A stretch of DNA of 64,000 nt from Alteromonas sp. RKMC-009 (GTDB lineage Bacteria; Pseudomonadota; Gammaproteobacteria; Enterobacterales; Alteromonadaceae). The translations under genes and the position numbers were made by a program. The stretch's first letter is position 1. Every line of letters starts with the position of its first letter. The notes under the pieces are model-generated. The model did no database searches. It saw nothing but the letters and a program-made list of their open reading frames with translations, and was not told where the DNA came from. Below are positions 61,586 through 64,000 of this stretch, in pieces. The stretch spans positions 3,782,001 through 3,846,000 of the forward strand of contig NZ_CP031010.1 in NCBI RefSeq assembly GCF_003584565.2, read 5' to 3'.

Positions 61586-61678
61586 CATTTAACATAGCCA
61601 TATTTCCGCACCTGAACTTGCTGACGCAATTTGCTGTAACATAGCGTTTATGACTTTCAAACCGGAAACCAGCTCCCC

Positions 61679-62551
61679 ATGAAAACTGCTTTTCTCTTTT
61701 TAATCTTTTGTTTGTTCAGCCGGATGATTTGCGCCGGCGAATTCAGCGCCGCGAATATAGAAACCACCACGCCTTATCGCGCACCGGTAATGATTCAGGG
61801 GCCGATGCCCATTGAAGCTGAATATTTTGCCAGTCTTCTCACCGGCGTCACCATTGAGAAATCAGGCACCACCACCTTCTATAAAGGTTTACTGAATAAC
61901 TACCCTGTTGTGGTCGCACAAACCGGCAAAGGTCTTGAGAATACCGCTGCGGCCACAGCGGTAGGCATCACCCGGTATCATCCTGTAGCCATTATTAATC
62001 AGGGCACTTCAGGCGGTCACGATCCGGCTTTGCAGGTCGGGGATATTGTGCTCGGCAAACGTGCACTGAACGCAGGGAATTTTAAAACCCCTTTCAGGGA
62101 AAAGGGTGAAGGCTCAGCGCCATTAAGCTGGAAGCCTATGGACCTACTGGCCTCGTCAGGCAGTGCCGGTGAAGGGGAGTCAGCAAAGAAATCAGAGAGG
62201 ATCCGCTATTATGTGGGTGACAGTAAACTGCTGGCATCCGCCCATGCAGTAAGCGGTCAATACAAACGGGGAAAAGTGACGGAAGGCACTATCGCCAGCG
62301 CAAATTTCTGGAATAACGAGTTAGACAGAATTGCCTGGCTCCATGAAAATTTCGGTACCAGTACAGAGGAAATGGAAACCGTCGCAGCGGCACAGATTGC
62401 TCACGCGTATGATGTACCGTTTCTGGGAGTGCGGGTGTTATCAAACAACCTGACTAACGGCGGACACTACGATCCGTCAACGGCTAAGGACTGTCAGCAG
62501 TTTGTCCGTGACCTCGTTACCCATTACATCGCATCATTAGAGGCGAAATAA
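61679..62551 (+). CDS. exported nucleoside phosphorylase/MTA-SAH nucleosidase-like protein
   Basis: A 290-residue member of the PNP/Udp/Mtn superfamily that carries a signal peptide (about 1-19, MICAGE), so it should act in the periplasm. Family segments: PVVVAQTGKGLENTAAATAVGITRYHP, NQGTSGGHDPALQVGDIVLG, and the C-terminal substrate block EEMETVAAAQIAHAYDVPFLGVRVLSNN, in which the Glu-Met-Glu binds ribose in the cytoplasmic enzymes. It would hydrolyse or phosphorolyse nucleosides outside the inner membrane; which one is not clear. It stands alone between terminators. The ribosome site is weak. Confidence 0.82.
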   Translation: MKTAFLFLIFCLFSRMICAGEFSAANIETTTPYRAPVMIQGPMPIEAEYFASLLTGVTIEKSGTTTFYKGLLNNYPVVVAQTGKGLENTAAATAVGITRYHPVAIINQGTSGGHDPALQVGDIVLGKRALNAGNFKTPFREKGEGSAPLSWKPMDLLASSGSAGEGESAKKSERIRYYVGDSKLLASAHAVSGQYKRGKVTEGTIASANFWNNELDRIAWLHENFGTSTEEMETVAAAQIAHAYDVPFLGVRVLSNNLTNGGHYDPSTAKDCQQFVRDLVTHYIASLEAK

Positions 62552-62564
62552 GCAGACTGTTTCT

Positions 62565-62590
62565 GAGCCGCAGGTTGTTGCGGCTCTTTT
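62565..62590. terminator. terminator between nucleosidase and fructokinase genes
   Basis: Stem GAGCCGCA / TGCGGCTC (8 bp) with a 6-base loop followed by TTTT on the plus strand, between convergent genes. Confidence 0.75.
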
Positions 62591-62607
62591 CAGTAATGCC
62601 GGATTAT

Positions 62608-63570
62608 TTAAAAATCGATATCACTGCGCGAGGGCAACGCATCAAACGCACCGTACTTTGATACCGCATGGGCGCCGCAGCGGGTAGCAAAACGCAGAGA
62701 AGACATAATGCTTTCAAAGTTGCCTGCCCAGGCCACAAAAGACGCTTTATCCTGCACTTCTTCTGCTAACGTGAATAAGAACCCGCCCACAAAGGCATCA
62801 CCGGCTGCTGTGGTATCTACTGCACTGACAGGTGGCGTAGGATAAATACCGTTGGTGTCGTGACTGTAAAAAGCCACCGGATTTGCCCCATCCGTAACCA
62901 ATACCAGCGACACACCGCTGTCCATCCAGCTCTGAATCTGCCCGTCGATATTCGACTCGCCATACAGTTCAATGAGTTCCTCTTTACTGGCTTTTATCAC
63001 ATCCACCTGTTTAGCCGTTTCATCAATAAAATACGGTGCCAGGGAAGGCTCAGCCCAGAATGCAGGACGTAAATTAATATCCAGACACAGAATGCTGCCT
63101 GCCGCTTTGAATCCGTCAATGGCAGACAAGGTAACCTGGCGTAAATCCGGCGTGCTCACTGAACCCGAGCAGAAACTGACAATGCGGGGTTTCTCAAATA
63201 ATGCAGGTACCAGATCCGCTTCTGAGATATCAGTATGGGCTGCATTGTCGATATAAAAATCGAAAGATCTTTCACCGTCGGCATCAAGGCCGACAAAAGC
63301 CAGAGCGGTTTTTCCTTTTTCAGAATACGTGGTAAAAGCGGTATTCACCTCCAGGGCTTCCAGTGTACGGTGCAGGTAATGACCAAACTGATCTTTCCCC
63401 AGCTTACCGAACAGATAGCTTTCGCCACCCAGTTTGGCAACTGCAACAGCCACATTCGCAGGTGCGCCACCGGCAAATTTTCTGAAGCTTTCCGTTGCGT
63501 CTGTAATTCCGGGCTGTCCCTTGTCAGACAGCATGTCGATTAAGGCTTCTCCCATGCATAACACTTGCAT
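62608..63570 (-). CDS. PfkB-family fructokinase
   Basis: A 320-residue ribokinase/PfkB-family sugar kinase, most like fructokinase (ScrK): phosphorylates fructose with ATP. Landmarks: MGEALIDML at the start, GGAPANVAVAVAKLGG (first PfkB signature, about 34-49), LDINLRPAFW, and the second signature VDTTAAGDAFVGGFLF with the catalytic Asp (about 255-270). Several starts cluster; ATG 63570 has AGGAG 7 bases ahead. Upstream on the same strand, 39 bases off, is the end of an OprB-like porin, which fits a sucrose/fructose operon that continues beyond the window. Confidence 0.87.
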   Translation of the reverse strand: MQVLCMGEALIDMLSDKGQPGITDATESFRKFAGGAPANVAVAVAKLGGESYLFGKLGKDQFGHYLHRTLEALEVNTAFTTYSEKGKTALAFVGLDADGERSFDFYIDNAAHTDISEADLVPALFEKPRIVSFCSGSVSTPDLRQVTLSAIDGFKAAGSILCLDINLRPAFWAEPSLAPYFIDETAKQVDVIKASKEELIELYGESNIDGQIQSWMDSGVSLVLVTDGANPVAFYSHDTNGIYPTPPVSAVDTTAAGDAFVGGFLFTLAEEVQDKASFVAWAGNFESIMSSLRFATRCGAHAVSKYGAFDALPSRSDIDF

Positions 63571-63609
63571 TTGCATTCTCCTCACTGATTGTGCAACAGA
63601 TAAACCGGC

Positions 63610-64000
63610 TTACTGAAAAAGCAAACCTGCGAGATTGATATCAAAGCGCAGCCCCAGCACCACGGCATCACTTAAGTCTTCCTGTCTGGCTTTGTCGCCA
63701 AACTGATCGGGATTAACGATGTAATGGATGTTGGGCTGAATGCGGATGTTGTCGTTCACATGAATGCCGTAACTCAGCTCCATCATCGCCTGCATACTGG
63801 CGGGACGGCCTGAACCTTCGTTAAGGTTGCGCAAAATAAACTGGTCTTCAATGGCGTCATGGCTGTAATGTTGCTCTGTATACACAAAGGCGACCGTATC
63901 TTTATCGCGGCCCGGGAATGTCCCCCGCTTCACAAAACCGGCCTTAAAATAAAAATCTTCAATCAATTCACCGGAGGTGCCGGTCAGCACAGCACCAAAC
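63610..64000 (-). CDS. carbohydrate porin, OprB-like, C-terminal fragment at window edge
   Basis: The last 129 or so residues of an outer-membrane porin whose start lies outside the window; the frame stays open to the edge. Visible segments: GAVLTGTSGE, EQHYSHDAIEDQFILR, MQAMMELSYGIHVNDNIRIQPNIHYIVNP and a C-terminal FDINLAGLLFQ. The alternating barrel strands and the IQPNIHYI(V/I)NP run are typical of the OprB carbohydrate-selective porin family. It is upstream of the fructokinase on the same strand, so it probably admits the sugar that the kinase uses. The fragment does not allow a firmer call. Confidence 0.65.
   Translation of the reverse strand, partial: FGAVLTGTSGELIEDFYFKAGFVKRGTFPGRDKDTVAFVYTEQHYSHDAIEDQFILRNLNEGSGRPASMQAMMELSYGIHVNDNIRIQPNIHYIVNPDQFGDKARQEDLSDAVVLGLRFDINLAGLLFQ

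Overview
The window looks like a chromosomal catabolic region of a marine-type gammaproteobacterium, probably Alteromonadales (Alteromonas-like). The reasons are moderate base composition, five large TonB-dependent receptors of the kinds common in that order, Shine-Dalgarno-led operons with ATGA start/stop overlaps, and nearest-family impressions; species cannot be fixed by eye. No tRNA, rRNA, insertion sequence, phage gene or CRISPR array was seen. About 44 protein genes are called; the first and last run off the window edges.

Layout. 1-2.6 kb: the end of an alpha/beta hydrolase and a class I acetyl-CoA hydrolase/CoA-transferase. 2.6-11.2 kb: a LacI-controlled glucan locus (Oar-type TonB receptor, GH144-type glycoamylase-fold protein and lipoprotein esterase on the minus strand; LacI divergent; MFS transporter behind it), with two matching LacI operators in the divergent region. 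11.2-12.5 kb: an MscS channel. 12.6-24.1 kb: a hydroxycinnamate locus. The operon AAHS transporter-vdh-ech-fcs would convert ferulate, caffeate or p-coumarate to vanillate, protocatechuate or 4-hydroxybenzoate; upstream lie a TonB receptor, a tannase/feruloyl-esterase and two paralogous AraC regulators. 24.2-31.0 kb: an operon of TonB receptor, two serine hydrolases, a di-haem cytochrome c and an OmpA-like protein. 31.1-38.1 kb: an operon of TonB receptor, metallo-beta-lactamase-fold hydrolase, PF20091-type hydrolase and CocE/NonD hydrolase.

38.3-48.8 kb: a MarR regulator divergent from an eight-gene, tightly coupled plus-strand operon: a TRAP transporter (DctQ, DctM, DctP), four class III (CaiB/BaiF) CoA-transferases, and an 810-residue fusion of two 2-hydroxyacyl-CoA-dehydratase (HgdB/FldB-like) halves that lacks the cysteines expected to bind Fe-S clusters. 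This is the best candidate for an undescribed pathway. 48.9-54.7 kb: two secreted esterases and another TonB receptor on the minus strand. 55.2-61.5 kb: a quinate/shikimate locus (shikimate/quinate dehydrogenase, Tat-exported Dabb protein, type II dehydroquinase, AAHS transporter, LysR, QuiC-type dehydroshikimate dehydratase fusion). 61.7-64 kb: an exported nucleosidase, a fructokinase and the C-terminal end of an OprB-like porin.

Working together (inference): the tannase-family esterase, the feruloyl-CoA pathway and the quinate/shikimate pathway together could dismantle both halves of plant hydroxycinnamoyl-quinate or -shikimate esters such as chlorogenate, funnelling both to protocatechuate; ring-cleavage genes are not in the window. 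AraC-type direct repeats (12-bp half-sites, 22-bp period) precede the fer operon, the receptor-tannase operon and the cytochrome/hydrolase operon, which suggests shared control.
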